Positions 9,962 to 21,654 of a stretch of DNA of 64,000 bases are shown one piece after another (the first letter of the stretch is position 1; each line of letters starts with the position of its first letter). The position numbers were made by a program, and so were the translations under genes. This DNA comes from Tricholoma matsutake (taxonomy: Eukaryota; Basidiomycota; Agaricomycetes; Agaricales; Tricholomataceae): positions 9,300,001 through 9,364,000 of the forward strand of contig AP026546.1 of assembly GCA_026075535.2 (NCBI GenBank), written 5' to 3'. Below the pieces are notes generated by a model. It searched no databases, had not been told where the DNA came from, and saw nothing but the letters and a program-made list of their open reading frames with translations.

Positions 9962-12030
9962 TAGTGATTCAGTAAGGCCCAGCTTGGCTCGGGCTTCAAG
10001 GGCTCGGCAGCCCGGGCTTCAGGGCTTTGGGCCGAGCCTTGGACAGGCTTTCTAGGGCTCAAGGCTTGGCTTGTATTATTAGAAGCCTGAGCCGAGCCCT
10101 GAAGCTGCGGCTTTCAAGTGTACTTAACTGTTGTAAAATTGACGTGTTGACTTCATGTCATGTGCTGTAAGTCAATTAAATAGGTGCCTTGCTCATATCG
10201 TCAACAGTCATCAACCTGGCGATGCAAGCCTTAATAACTACATACAGCAAATCAAAGCATTACAATCCTGCCAAACCTGATGCTGATCTTGCAAGGCCCA
10301 AACGTGACGAGGTGGGACTGGTGCGAGCAATCTGTGTCAAGGTATTTCTTCACATGATTATTGATGTTTTTCCATCTTGACAGTTTCCATCCTGAGGCGT
10401 GCTCCTCTGCAAAGCATAAACAATGCTTTGCTGATATCCAAACACGAGGTGGCTTGAAGACTACCCATCAGCTTCTTCTCGATATGGCTGTGCTCTTCCA
10501 CCTACGTGATGACATCACGAGCTGAGGCCAAACGTCCAGTATGTATTTCTCCATGCAGCTCATGGGCAATGCTGACAAGTACTAGTTTGTTGATACTTTT
10601 GTGTATGAGATTGGATGAGAGAAAGACCTCTCAAAACATAAAAAGATTGATGACCTGTTTCTCTCAGATGCTGAATGGGAGTGCATTGGTTTATTCAATG
10701 ATCTACTTGCGGTAAGCTGTTACATTTTTGGGTGATCTATAATGTGCTGATGTGGTATCATGACAGCACACTGACAATGCACAGCAAGCTTTTTCGTCAG
10801 ATAAGGGAAGCGCCCTTCATCTCGCATTGCCTGCGCTCGAAGCATTACATAAGGCATGGACCAAACGAGCTGAGCGCATCAAATATATTGATTTTGTCCC
10901 TGCCCTGAATGCTGGACTGGCGAAAATCATGGAATACTATGATCGTACAGCTGATTCTGATGCGTATACCTTTGCTATGTGTTCGATTACTTCCCTGTGT
11001 CCACTAATAAACTATGACACCTGTTTAGTACTTGATCCCTCACAGAAAACAGAACATATTGGGGTCAGAAAAAGTTGGAAAGTATCCTCAAGGAGGCCAA
11101 AGAAACAGTCAGTGTCTTGAGTTTGGGAGTTTTGGTGTGCGCTCACAATGATATTATAGTACAAGCAACTCTACCTTGGAATGTACAGCAACAATTCAGT
11201 ACCAGCACTGGCACAGCGTAAAGGAAAGTCAGCAATGCGCAAGGTTGGCATACTAATCTGTGAATTATCTGATGATGACGATGAAGATAATAATGGTGTC
11301 CAATCCTGTGCATCCCCCATCATGCCCAGTGAACCAAGTGCTCCTTGGCGCAAAGATTTCTTTGAATATTTGAACTCAACAGATCAACTCAGCAATATGA
11401 CAATTGTCGAGTGGTGGGGGGTACATGTCCCTCACATCATGTTTGATTTGATAGTCATCTGACTTACGGTGTAGTGGAATACTACACGCTATGATGTCTG
11501 GGCATCTCTTGCACACAATATGCTCCTGATTATGGCATCATCAGTTTCAAGTGAATGTGCATTCTCATCTGCAGGGATCACAATTTTGAAGCGCCGCAGT
11601 CGACTCAAACCTGATATCATTGAGGCGTTACAGTTCCTCAAGTGCATGTACTGTCGTGAGCTCCTCTTCTGGGAAGAACCTAGCCCAGTGCTCGAGGTGG
11701 AGGAATATGATGATCTTCAGGGAGCCGGTGACAGCAATCTTCATGATGCAGAACAGGTGGGCTGGGATGGATTGGTTGATGATCTTGCCGATGATGAGGG
11801 CTTCGTCGATCATGATGAAGATGATATATTTGTGCAAGATGTATTGTAGGAGCTCTGAGACTAATTTTGCCATGATCTTCACTACAAAGCCAAGGCCTGA
11901 GCCCGAGCCCAGCCCAAGCCCAGCCCAAGCCCTTAACTAGGGCTCGGCTCATGTTCTATCCAAGCCTGAGCCTGGTCAAGCCGAGCCCAAGCCCAGGCTT
12001 TCAAGCTGAGCCGGGCCCTATACATCACTA
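9962..12030 (+). mobile_element. hAT DNA transposon, 2069 bp, decayed
   Basis: Ends are TAGTGAT... and ...ATCACTA, flanked by a perfect 8-bp duplication ATCTAGTT at 9954-9961 and 12031-12038. Subterminal zones of about 100 bp at both ends are dense in GGGCTCGGGCTT-type repeats in inverted orientation, as is usual for hAT transposase binding. The encoded transposase is incomplete and interrupted. The element lies within the minus-strand gene described above. Confidence 0.95.
10189..11849 (+). pseudogene. hAT transposase, degenerate
   Basis: Fragments in order match a basidiomycete hAT transposase. They are LAMQALITTYSKSKHYNP near 10207, VDTFVYEIG near 10587 in a shifted frame, MPALEALHKAWTKRAERIKY at 10827, DPSQKTEHI near 11033, and the C-terminal dimerisation segment (MASSVSSECAFSSAG, LKPDIIEALQFLKC) at 11529-11650, followed by an acidic tail. 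The dimerisation block corresponds to the hAT C-terminal family. The amino-terminal BED zinc finger is not seen, and stops and frame changes separate the blocks, so no active enzyme can be made. Confidence 0.9.
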
Positions 12031-12987
12031 ATCTAGTTAGATACTCAAACTTCTTTAAGGAATCCTGAAAATTTGGAAGAACACCATCTTGAAGAGTATC
12101 ATGCCAAGCTCGCATCCAATGTAACAATTGCTGATGTTCAAGCACGTCCGATTTGCATTGATACCCCAGACCTTTGCAAAGAACACAAAAGATATTGAGC
12201 GGAGCATTGAGGACATGGGTTGAAACAGCCAGTGCAACATTGAGAACATTATTCATCATTGCAACAGACTGACAGCCTGCATGAGAGCTGTAAACACAAA
12301 CACCATTTACAAGATGATGAATAAGCACCATTCGAGAGAATTGGAAGTCATCATGCACAGGTATTCCATGAGACTGAAAGAATATTTCCAATGAAGGAGA
12401 TGGGCCATCACAATAGATGGGAGATGCAGGATTTAATAATATTTCATGAATTATAGGGAGATTATTAATGGTAGGCACCAAACTGGAAGAAGCAAGGGAA
12501 GTGGAATCGATGATGATCATTTGATCATCGTGACAAGTGCATCTCATTGTTTCCCAGGTTGTGCTCTGGTTATCTACATGCAAAAATTAAACACAGTAAA
12601 AAGAGAAACAGAAATCAATGACTTGCCTGCATTTTTCACCTGCTGCTCACATTGGAATGACCTGAACACCACCAATCCCTCCAAAATGAGATATTCTCAA
12701 TAGTACGTCATCCAATCTCTCCCAAGTACAACATCAGAACATAGTTCATTATCAACTTCCAAATTCACAACACAAGTAAAGCATCCAGAACCCATGTCAG
12801 CATTGATGGGAAGTGAGACATTGTTGCCAAGCATGTTAAGCATAGTTGCCAGTGTTTGAGATATCCTAGAACCAGAAAATGAACCATCAAAGGTTGCGGA
12901 GACAAGTTCACCAAGAACTCGAGCTTGTGACATGATGATAGGCAAATGGAAATGACAAGGCTTTCCTGATGACATTCTGTGGTCCAC

Positions 12988-13496
12988 TTACAAACAGATC
13001 AACTGACCATTCACGACCAATGAGAATCGAAACAGTCATGATTTGTGACCAATTACATACACATGCAAATCGGGCAAACATGGATCTTGCACATCATCAG
13101 ACAGTAAAACCCACTACTAAAGTAGTGGGAATAACACATTGCAAATAAGATTTTAGCACATGATGCTAGTCATGTGACAGGTGCATCATGATGCTTCAAA
13201 GTGGAAAGCAAAGATCGCAATCAGAATCTTTGGAGTGTGCCCCATTAGTCCCACAAACAGACAGAAAGTCTGAAGGGGAAAAATGAGACTAGCATGAAGC
13301 AGCACAGCTCACAACAGACAAGTCTCTTCAGACTAGGCACCCCAAACTAGAGCTGAGCAAGGGAACAGATATAATATTTGATGGAGCAGCCTGCAGACAT
13401 TCATAACAATAAATGAGGTATGCAGCAAGTCTAGCAGCACTAATGAGATGACATAGGGAGACAATGATAACAAGCATATGTGTCCATGGTGGCTTC
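12988..13496. other. Unassigned, possible 5' part of the split gene
   Basis: Minus-strand frames near 13040-12990 read ILIGREWSVDLFV and could extend the gene at 9815-12987. The rest has no recognised content. The stretch ends at the terminal repeat of element A1. Confidence 0.35.
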
Positions 13497-15458
13497 TAGG
13501 GACTACCATGGATGCATCCGGGTAAATATCCATGGATGGTGGATAAATTCTTGTGGATATGGATGATATCCATGGATTATCCACATCATCCACAAAACTG
13601 ATAAGTGAACTTTTTGCCAAAAGGTTGTTGTAATATGCACTGTTGATGTGTAACTACTAGTATACAACTAATAGTTATGTGTTTGAAGTACCTATCACTG
13701 AGAAAAAGGCAAATTTAGTGTTTCAATGCATTTTTGGATATTACCAAGAGAAATTGAATGTCACTGATTCAATTGGGCATGTAAAATCATGAAAATATTT
13801 GAGTAGGTGCTTACAAGACTTGTGTATTGGACTATATAATTTATTGTTGGGATTTATTTATTTATTCCTTGAAAATAGCCTAAAGATCATTTTATATAGA
13901 GTTACACCAATGTGGTATAGTATTTTGAGATTTTCTTATCAAATATTGCACAAAATTAAGAATTTATTTTTCTCTCTTTAAACACCCTTACTGGTATAAT
14001 ATGCACAAAAATTTCCAAAAATTTTAAATATATAAAAGACAAATGAATATTGCATATACAAAAGCATGAGAGCTGGTCATCAGAAATGCAAAAAAAACAA
14101 ATACCATGGCAACTGTTACAAATTCAATATCACAAAAAAATCTGGCTTCTTCATCTGAGTATTTTCAAACTCAGCTCAAAATCCTGGTTAGAATGGTATA
14201 CAACATCACTATATTCCATTTATGGTAAGTCACATGACTCTCCTGATGTCATTTTTGAACTCCACTCAAAAAATTGATCAGAATGGTATATAACATCACT
14301 ATATTCCATATATGGATGGTTCCATCACTATGTACATGTCATTTTGAAACTCAGCTCAAAAAACTGGTTAGAATGATGTATAACATCACTATAAATTTTT
14401 GACTCCCACAGTTAGTAAAGTCAGTAATTTTTGTAAGGTAAGGGCAATCCATACACATCCAATATCAGCTGTTGTGACTGATGTGTGACAAGACCTTAGC
14501 ATGCACTAAATTGATCACGTGTTTGTTTCACTTGGACACTGTAGAATCTCTTGAAAACACATATCATTTATTCATGCTGATGTCACAAAAATGTACAACC
14601 ACCAAAAAATCATGAAGTGGAAATAAAAAATTTTGGTGGTGGCAGATTGCTTGAAATTTATGTGCTTTCTTTGATATGCAAATTTTTGCACTTTTGTCAT
14701 GTTCATCACGCCAAATCAGGTGACACTGGATGCATATGGATTTCCTCTACCTTAATGGTTGCTGAAATTACTAACCATGGGGAAAACAGACATGGAAAAA
14801 TGGTCACACTGAATTTTTCATTGATTCCAGTTTTGAAGAATGAGTCTCAACTCTGTTAAGGACTTGTAAACCTACCAAAAAAAAGTGAAGGAAAAAGGGC
14901 CAGGAATGAGTGGAATAGCATGAGGAGATGATGAGCACAACACTAGCTGAGGCTGTGGCACATGTTGATCAACTGTGGGAGACAGTGATCGGGTGGTGAT
15001 TGGCATGAGAACTGGTGGTAGGGTTTTGATGCAATCAAGTCTAGGAATAGTGAGGCAGACACAGGATGCCTCACTATTCATAGGCTTGTATTGTGGGAAG
15101 GTCAGGTGCTGGTGGTGGTTGCATGCAGATCCCTAGTGGCAATATCAATCATCAGTGGTGTGGCAACGGTTGTGTTGACTGCCAACACACTGTGTGAAGG
15201 GTCTCAGTAATCAACGGGTCAGCAATTCTAATACCATAGTAACCATGCAGAACCCATGATCTGAACACCACGGATTTTACCGTACCCATACCCATGTCAT
15301 TCCTTACCAAGACTATATTACTCATTTATTTAAATTTAATAGTAACCATCCATTCATCCATGGATATCACCCATGCAATATCCATATCCATATCCATCCA
15401 TCCATATATCGTATCCATGGATGGTCATCTGGATGATGGCCATCCATGGTAGTCCCTA
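13497..15458 (+). mobile_element. A1: TIR element with CCATGGAT-rich ends
   Basis: The element starts TAGGGACTACCATGGATG and ends with the inverse, CATCCATGGTAGTCCCTA. Both ends carry subterminal clusters of CCATGGAT and GGATATGG. The TAGGG start is hAT-like, but neither an 8-bp nor another clear duplication is present; only TA is shared. No transposase is visible. Nearly the whole sequence recurs in inverted orientation as the outer parts of A2 (38564-43233). Short frames inside are identical between the copies only because the DNA is; they do not look coding. Part of the interior (around 15200-15300) includes CCCATACCC repeats recalling family C. Confidence 0.75.
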
Positions 15459-15461
15459 CTT

Positions 15462-18400
15462 GTGATCCCCTCGAAAATATGCCAAAACTCAATCCTCATC
15501 CCCCATTGTTTATCCCATCTCCCCAATATTCGCTTGAACAAAAAGCTATTATTGACAAAAATCACCCTGGCGGTTTCCTATGGCCAGAAGAATGAAAGCT
15601 CATGCATGACTTTATTCAAAATCACGAAAGTTTTCACCCCGACTTCTTCCCTCCTATTGAATTCCCTGTCATGCCTCACACTCCTTGGGTTGAACATAAC
15701 ATCCCTATACCTCCTGGTCTGTATGAACAGATCTGTGAAATGCTGAAAAAGAAGATAGAAGCAGTAGTATACGAGTCATCAAACTCATCATATTGATTGT
15801 GATGGTTTTGCATTTTGAAGAAAGATGCAAAATCACTTTGAATAGTCTACAGTCTTGAGCTGCTAAACCAAGTAATGATTCAGCACTCTGGCATCGTCCC
15901 GATCCCTGAGCATTTGGCTGAACAGTTTGTGGGATGTGCTTGTGGTGGAATGTTGGACTTATATGTTGCATTCGATGAAAGGCTAGTAGCTGAATCTTCT
16001 CGAGATCTAATGACTTTCCAGACTCCATTTGGCACACTTCAAATTGTCACCCTACCAATGGGTTGGACAAACTCAGTTCCGATCTTACATGATGATGTCA
16101 CATTCATCCTACAACCCAAAGTCCCTCATATCACGATCCCTTACATCAATGACACACCAGTTAAGGGTCTGAAATTGGAATATTGAATGATCAGTGGATC
16201 TTACAAAACAATCACCGACAACCCAGGCATTTGACGATTTGTCTGGGAGCATTTTGGGAATTTGAATCGCATTGTCCAACGCATGAAGTATTGTGGAGGA
16301 ACATTTTTGGGTCCCAAACTCTATCTTTGTGTCCCTGAAATAATCATTTTAGGGCATCAATGCAACATCAAAGGTCGTATGGCCAATCCTACTCACATCG
16401 AAGCAGTTAGCAAATGGGGACCTTGTTGAAGCCTTACCAAAGTTAAAGCATTCTTAGGAACTATTGGAGTCTGTCATATCTTTATTTGAAATTTTGCTCA
16501 ACATGCTACAGCGCTGATTCACCTCACTCAAAAAGATGTTCCTTTCAAATTCGGACCAAAGCAAATCACAGCACAGGAAGATTTGAAGCAGGCCTTAATC
16601 AATTCCCCAGCAATTCGAGCAATCAACTACTCATCTCCCACCCCAGTTATCTTATCTGTCAACACTTTGCACATCACTGTTGGTTTCTTTCTTGTGCAAT
16701 GTGACCCCAACAATCCTCGAAAACAGTATTGCAGTCAATTCAGCTTGATCATGCTTAACAACCATGAATCCCAGTTCTCACAACCAAAACTTGAACTCTA
16801 TGGTCTATATTGCACCCTTGGTGCACTTTGATTGTATTTGATAGGGGTCCGAAACCTTATCATCGAAGTCGATGCAAGGTATATCAAAGGCATGCTCTCA
16901 AATCCTGATATTGCACCTCGTGCTAGCATCAATTGATGAATTGTTTTGATCCTAACCTTCCACTTCATGCTAGTCCATGTTGCAGGTACACACCATGGAC
17001 CAGATGGTCTTTTGCAATGTCCTTGACAATCAGAAGACAATGATATCGAAGTAGAAGAAGAATTCAGAGACTGGATCGACCATCTTCACAGTTTTGCACA
17101 TCAAATCAATCCTATCATGACATGCCCCTTCTCCTCCCAACAAATTTCAACACTTGCCCTCTCCTCAGATTTCAGTAAGGGGGAGGATTTTACCTACAAT
17201 GACATGCCACAAATGAACAACGCAAAAAAGGATGACAAATGATCACTTCACGCTTGAAAATGGTTAGATGATTTGGTACAACCCCCAGACTTATCGGATT
17301 CCAAATACACTACTTTCATCCGATATTCACCGCTTTCTTCTTAGATTTAGGCAAACTATGGAGAAAGGACTCCCATGGAGCTCACAAGATTGTCACAATC
17401 CCCAAACATCATCTCAAAATAATTTGTGCAGCACACAATGATATCGGTCACAAGATGATTTTTGCTACAAAATCTGTCATTGCCCTACAATTTTGGTGGC
17501 CTAACATGAAAGCCGACATCACATGGTTTATCCATACCTGCCACCTCTATCAGATTTGACAAACTCGAAATTTTCTTATCCCACCTACAGTCGCAACACC
17601 AACACCACTTTTCGGCAAAGTCTACATCGACACAATGCAAATGCCCCCATTGAACACATTTAAGTATATCGTTCAAGGTCGATGTTCGTTAACAGCATAT
17701 CCAGAATGGCAAAAGCTTTGACATGAAAATGCCATGACACTTGGTGACTGGATCTTCGAAGATGTCATTTGTTGATGGGGATCTCTATACAAAATCATCA
17801 CTGATAATGGTTCTGCATTTGTCACAGCAATGGAGTATCTCACAAAACAATACCATATTAACCACATCCGAATTAGCAGATACAATTCTCATGCTAATGG
17901 ACTCATCGAATGAGCCCACTTCGATGTTTGACAATCACTATTCAAAGCAGTCAATGAAGATCAGAGCAAATGGTCAGCTGGAGCACACTCTGTGTTTTGG
18001 GCAGAATGAGTCACAGTTCATAGACACATGGGTTGTTCTCCTTACTTTGCAGTTACAGGCTCGACATCTCCGAAGCTATGTATTTGCAACCCCCTCCAAA
18101 TTCAATACTCTCAACAACCAATCTTATCACATGACAAGCTATTGCTTTGCAAAAATGTTCAATTGACCTCGAAATTCTTTATTTGAAGGTTCTTTTGGCA
18201 CGTCGTGAAGCTGCGAAACGATTCAAACAAGTCCACCAGTGGACTGTCAAAGACTACAACTTTGCAAAAGGTGATTTAGTGCTACTTTGAAACACACAGA
18301 TTGAGAAGTCCCTCAATCACAAGATGTGACCTCATTACTTAGGTCCCTCATAGTCATCGATCAAAACTATGGAGCCTACATCCTTTGCGAACTCGATGGA

Positions 18401-18520
18401 TCAGTACTCCACCAGCCCATTGCTGCATTTCGACTTCTGCCATACCTAGCTCAAAAATTGATTCCACTCCCTCCAAACTTCCTTGACATCGCCTCAGAAC
18501 ATCTCAAAACACTTTGAAAA
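15462..18520 (+). pseudogene. G1: Ty3/Gypsy pol, heavily mutated
   Basis: Reverse transcriptase, RNase H and integrase can be followed in order despite many stops. RT segments include PWVEHNIPIPPGLYEQI (about 15685), SRDLMTFQTPFGTLQ (16001) and LPMGWTNSVPI (16054). The catalytic region is altered to YINDTPVKG, where related elements have YIDD. RNase H-like sequence lies at 16620-16930. Integrase segments include FWWPNMKADITWFIHTC (about 17492), ITDNGSAFVTA (17800) and the following GLIE-stop-AH. Most stops are TGA where the family has arginine, for example 15794, 15800, 15839 and 17911. The amino end is cut by A1. The order continues with D1, an antisense ORF, C2 and an LTR-like region to about 23.4 kb. 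Confidence 0.85.
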
Positions 18521-18654
18521 ACTTTGGACATCAACAAAGATATTCCTGAAGACATTCTGGACTTCGAAGACAATTAATTATTCTCTTTTCCTTGTTTGCA
18601 ATTACTTACCTATGATTTCAATTTCTTTTAGTGCACAATACAAGTTGCGATATC

Positions 18655-19482
18655 TAGTGTTTACAGGTCCAGTTCAGTCCGGTTTTTTATGTCTAAATGG
18701 GGCAACCGCAACCGCAACCGGTCCAAAACTGACCCAGATATTGCTGAACTGCAACTGTACCGCATAGGACCGGTCCATATCAGTCCATGGACCGAAAAAA
18801 ACCAGTTTGAACCGACTTTTTGCTGTAAAATTTGTTCTACCAATATAACCCATATACTTCTCGACAACTATTAATTGGACTATCTTACCATTACACAAGC
18901 AGTTGGATATTGTAATTTCCCGGTGACAGGTCCAACTTTTAAGAGATTTCATCAAGATCTGACAGAGATATGACCAAAACAAAAGTACATTGTATTCCAT
19001 GTTGTAGTTTGTAGTTTGTAGTTACAACTTGTTAGGGCTGTTAAATGAATCAAATACACATGGTATAGATGTTTATGTATGTTATTCCTTTGCCTTGGAT
19101 AATGTCCAATTGTGCCCAACATTTTTGTAGCACAAGGTATAAACAGTACAGTCACAGCTGCTCAAATGACATCAAAATACTCACATCAAAATGTATTTTG
19201 TCATATCTCTCTCAGTTCTCAACCGTTTTTGATGGTCCAGAGAGCGAAATTGAAGCCATTATGTGTGGAAATCAGGGAATATAGTGTACGTGACCTATAA
19301 ACTGGTTGAAACCGGTTCAGATTGGTTTTCATTGGTTCAATGATATTTGTCAAAGCAAAAGACTGGCAACTGGACTGCAAAAGACCGGTCCTATAAATAG
19401 CCACCTGATGAACCGGACTTTGGTTCAGTTCAGTCCGGTTTCGGTCTTTTTCCGGTTCGTAGGACCGGACCTTTAAACACTA
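18655..19482. mobile_element. D1: short non-autonomous hAT-type element
   Basis: Ends are TAGTGTTTACAGGTCC and GGACCTTTAAACACTA, with a perfect 8-bp duplication GCGATATC at 18647-18654 and 19483-19490. Subterminal regions consist of AACCGGTT, GGACCGG and CAACCG repeats. At 828 bp this is the shortest D member and it lacks the palindrome-intron cargo. It is inserted just downstream of the G1 pol region, inside that retroelement. Confidence 0.93.
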
Positions 19483-19779
19483 GCGATATCACATTATAGC
19501 ATGGTCATGCAAACTCCAAAAAGGGTTTTTTGGCCATGATGATCTACTGAGCCCTTCCCTTATTTTCTCTATTTCTTTTACTTTTCTTATCGCTACTTTT
19601 TGAGACTCACAAAAATTTAAAATTGCAAAAAGAAAAAAGCTACAAAGTTTTTTTATTCCTCCAACATTTCCTCCACCACTTCTATCTGCCTACATAGTAC
19701 TTCCAATTTGACCTTCATGCCTGCCAATTAAATTTCTTTATGAGGATCTGGCGATGCATCACCCACTCCAAAAAAAAGC

Positions 19780-20975
19780 CTCAGCCTCCTCGAACCCAGG
19801 GACCTCCTTTGCCTTTGCCTTTGCCTTTGCCTTCAACGCCCTCTTTCTCTCCTTCGCTGGTTTTGAAGGTCCCATGATTGGTTCAACTTCCTTAATGGGG
19901 CCCACAATGCAGATTCAAGGCACTTCCTGATCCAAGAAATAGGTTAGCAAACACTATGAAATTATTTCAAATGACTTTTGTACATGGTTTTGGGTGTGTT
20001 GCCCACTTCAAACCCCCACTCTTTGTTCCTCCAACCTTCACTGCCTCACCCTTGCGAAGCCCCCTCCTCAAAACTCCATCCCAATAGCACCCCTGCACTT
20101 CGGGGCCACCTCCTTCACAATACACGTCGGTTGGGACTTGAACCCAGTGCATCAATCACACTACAAATCAAATTTGTCAATAGTTCGAAAAATAGAGAAA
20201 TAATTCAAAACACTTACTGGCCCCACAAAATTGAGTAGACCGGTACTTGCAAACTTTGCCCATTTGACCTCTAAACAATCCTCCTCCAACTCATCCACTT
20301 CATCCTCACCAGTTTCTAAGGCAACAACCTTCCATTTTTGTATCCTGATTACAGGCAGCTCCTCTGCCTTTTCAGGCTCATTCTCTCCTTTTTTTGTTCT
20401 CACCTTCTGCCTCATCCTGCTCAATTGCCTTTGCCTTTGCCCCCACTACAGATCCTCCTTTGAAAGAGTCTTCATGCAAAATTTGCCCAGAACCGTTTTT
20501 CGAGCCTCAACAAGTGCCCCTTCCAATCATTGAGCCTGGATTTCTTCGCAGCCACTGCTGCCCATCATGTGTCTTCTTCCGCTTGTTGAACCACTTGCTC
20601 TTCCTCCTGAAACCATTTCACCTCTTTGTCATGCATTTCCTGCTTCACCTTGTTGCACAATTCCAAGAACAAAAGCTCCCTGCCCCACTCCAGCCACTCA
20701 CAATGTGCCAATGGCTTGAAGAGCTCAATGACCTCAATGATGATGTTGTGGATGGCTGGGTCATGTTCCTTGCCCAGATTGTCTGCTAGCTCGTCATATT
20801 CAGCCTAAATGAAACACTTTATCCCCCTCAAACAGTAAAACAAACTCAAAAACTTACTATCTTCTCACAAAACACCTTCCCCCATACTTCAAAATCCAAA
20901 TCTTTGGCAATGGCATGTTTGGGCATTGATTTGTGTAATTGAGCACTCCATTGTTGAGATCAGCAATGAGAGACA
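19780..20975 (-). pseudogene. Antisense ORF of Gypsy G1, coiled-coil and Cys-rich
   Basis: On the minus strand a spliced but broken gene runs against the direction of G1. The first exon reads MPKHAIAKDLDFEVWGKVF near 20923. A GTAAGT...TTTAG intron follows (about 20857-20804). The next exon reads AEYDELADNLGKEHDPAI through a glutamate-rich coiled coil (QEEEQVVQQAEED). Downstream an acidic, lysine-rich region (20424-20220) is followed by a second intron and a short cysteine cluster (CD-stop-CTGFKSQPTC). Low-complexity GCCTTT repeats at 19806-19834 encode a Lys/Ala-rich tail. Its position, after integrase and before the 3' LTR, and its general plan match the antisense ORF of G4 (53877-54847). 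Function is unknown; a DNA- or RNA-binding accessory role is a guess. Confidence 0.6.
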
Positions 20976-21053
20976 TGATGGGAGCAAGTATTGAAGATAT
21001 AGGAGTTGATGAAGAAGAACGGGAAGGTTTTGAACCTCATTTATATACATGAT

Positions 21054-21600
21054 TAGGGCACAGCATGGGTATGGGTAACACCGTGTGTTTCTGGTCACAG
21101 GTATGCATGGGTATGGGTACGGGTATGGGATTGCCATACCCAGGCAACACCATACCCTTTTCCACGGTGTTATGGGTATGTGCGGGTATGCTGCTACCTG
21201 GATTTTAGTCAGGTGAGTGATCATCTGTGTTGAGATTTCGACTTTTTAATGACATATCATGGGAAAAAACCCTGTGATGAGATGTGAACATCTTTTTCAG
21301 CAAATTTCTATCAAATATCATGAAAAATAACAGTAAAACATGCAGGGGTACTTTTTGATGACATATTGTGGGAAAACCTGCAAGTCAGGGTGACATGACT
21401 CACGGGTTTACCCCCTGTGAGAAGATGCAAACATCTTTTCCTATCAAATATAATGAAAAATATCAATACCCATGAATAACCACGGGTAACCCACAAAAAC
21501 CCATGGTAACACCATACCCCTACCCATGCAGGTACGGTGTTCATGGGTATGGGTAGGGGTAAAAGAAAATATACCCGAGGGTTACCCATGCCATGCCCTA
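21054..21600. mobile_element. C2: short C-family element without cargo
   Basis: The ends are TAGGGCACAGCATGGGTATG and CCCATGCCATGCCCTA. The flanking 8-mers TACATGAT (21046-21053) and CCCATGAT (21601-21608) match at six positions, consistent with an old duplication. It is 547 bp, built of GGGTATGGG/CCCATACCC repeats and two diverged copies of an AT-rich unit (GACATATCATGGGAAAAA near 21249 and 21358). It has no P1, P2 or intron. Confidence 0.8.
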
Positions 21601-21654
21601 CCCATGATCATCATGTGTCTCTGATTGGCTGACTGGGACAGTCAGGATTTCAGT

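Larger units (their letters stand above)
9815..12987 (-). pseudogene. Host-like conserved gene split by a hAT insertion
   Basis: Three minus-strand blocks read as one decayed gene. The first, 12987-12697, ends in VLGRDWM, a motif resembling the end of retropepsin-like folds. The second (12583 to about 12039) contains HGIPVHDDFQFSRMVLIHHL. The third, 9953-9815, lies beyond the hAT and reads MAASHGLSPLGMLDEIKN and ends PACAKL-stop. An intron-like gap separates blocks one and two. Joining across the 8-bp target duplication leaves one apparent frameshift before the third block. The last block looks like a SAP- or LEM-like helix pair. I recall similar VLGRDW/ASHG proteins as multi-copy in basidiomycetes, so it may itself be repeat-associated; I cannot name its function. 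Further coding sequence may continue upstream to about 13040 (ILIGREWSVDLFV). Confidence 0.55.

Noticed and set aside
9962..12030. Active autonomous hAT
   Set aside because: The BED finger region is missing and the transposase blocks are separated by stops and frame changes.
14617..14859. 80-codon ORF conserved at 39159-39401
   Set aside because: Identity is explained by duplication of the whole A element; noncoding parts around it are equally conserved.
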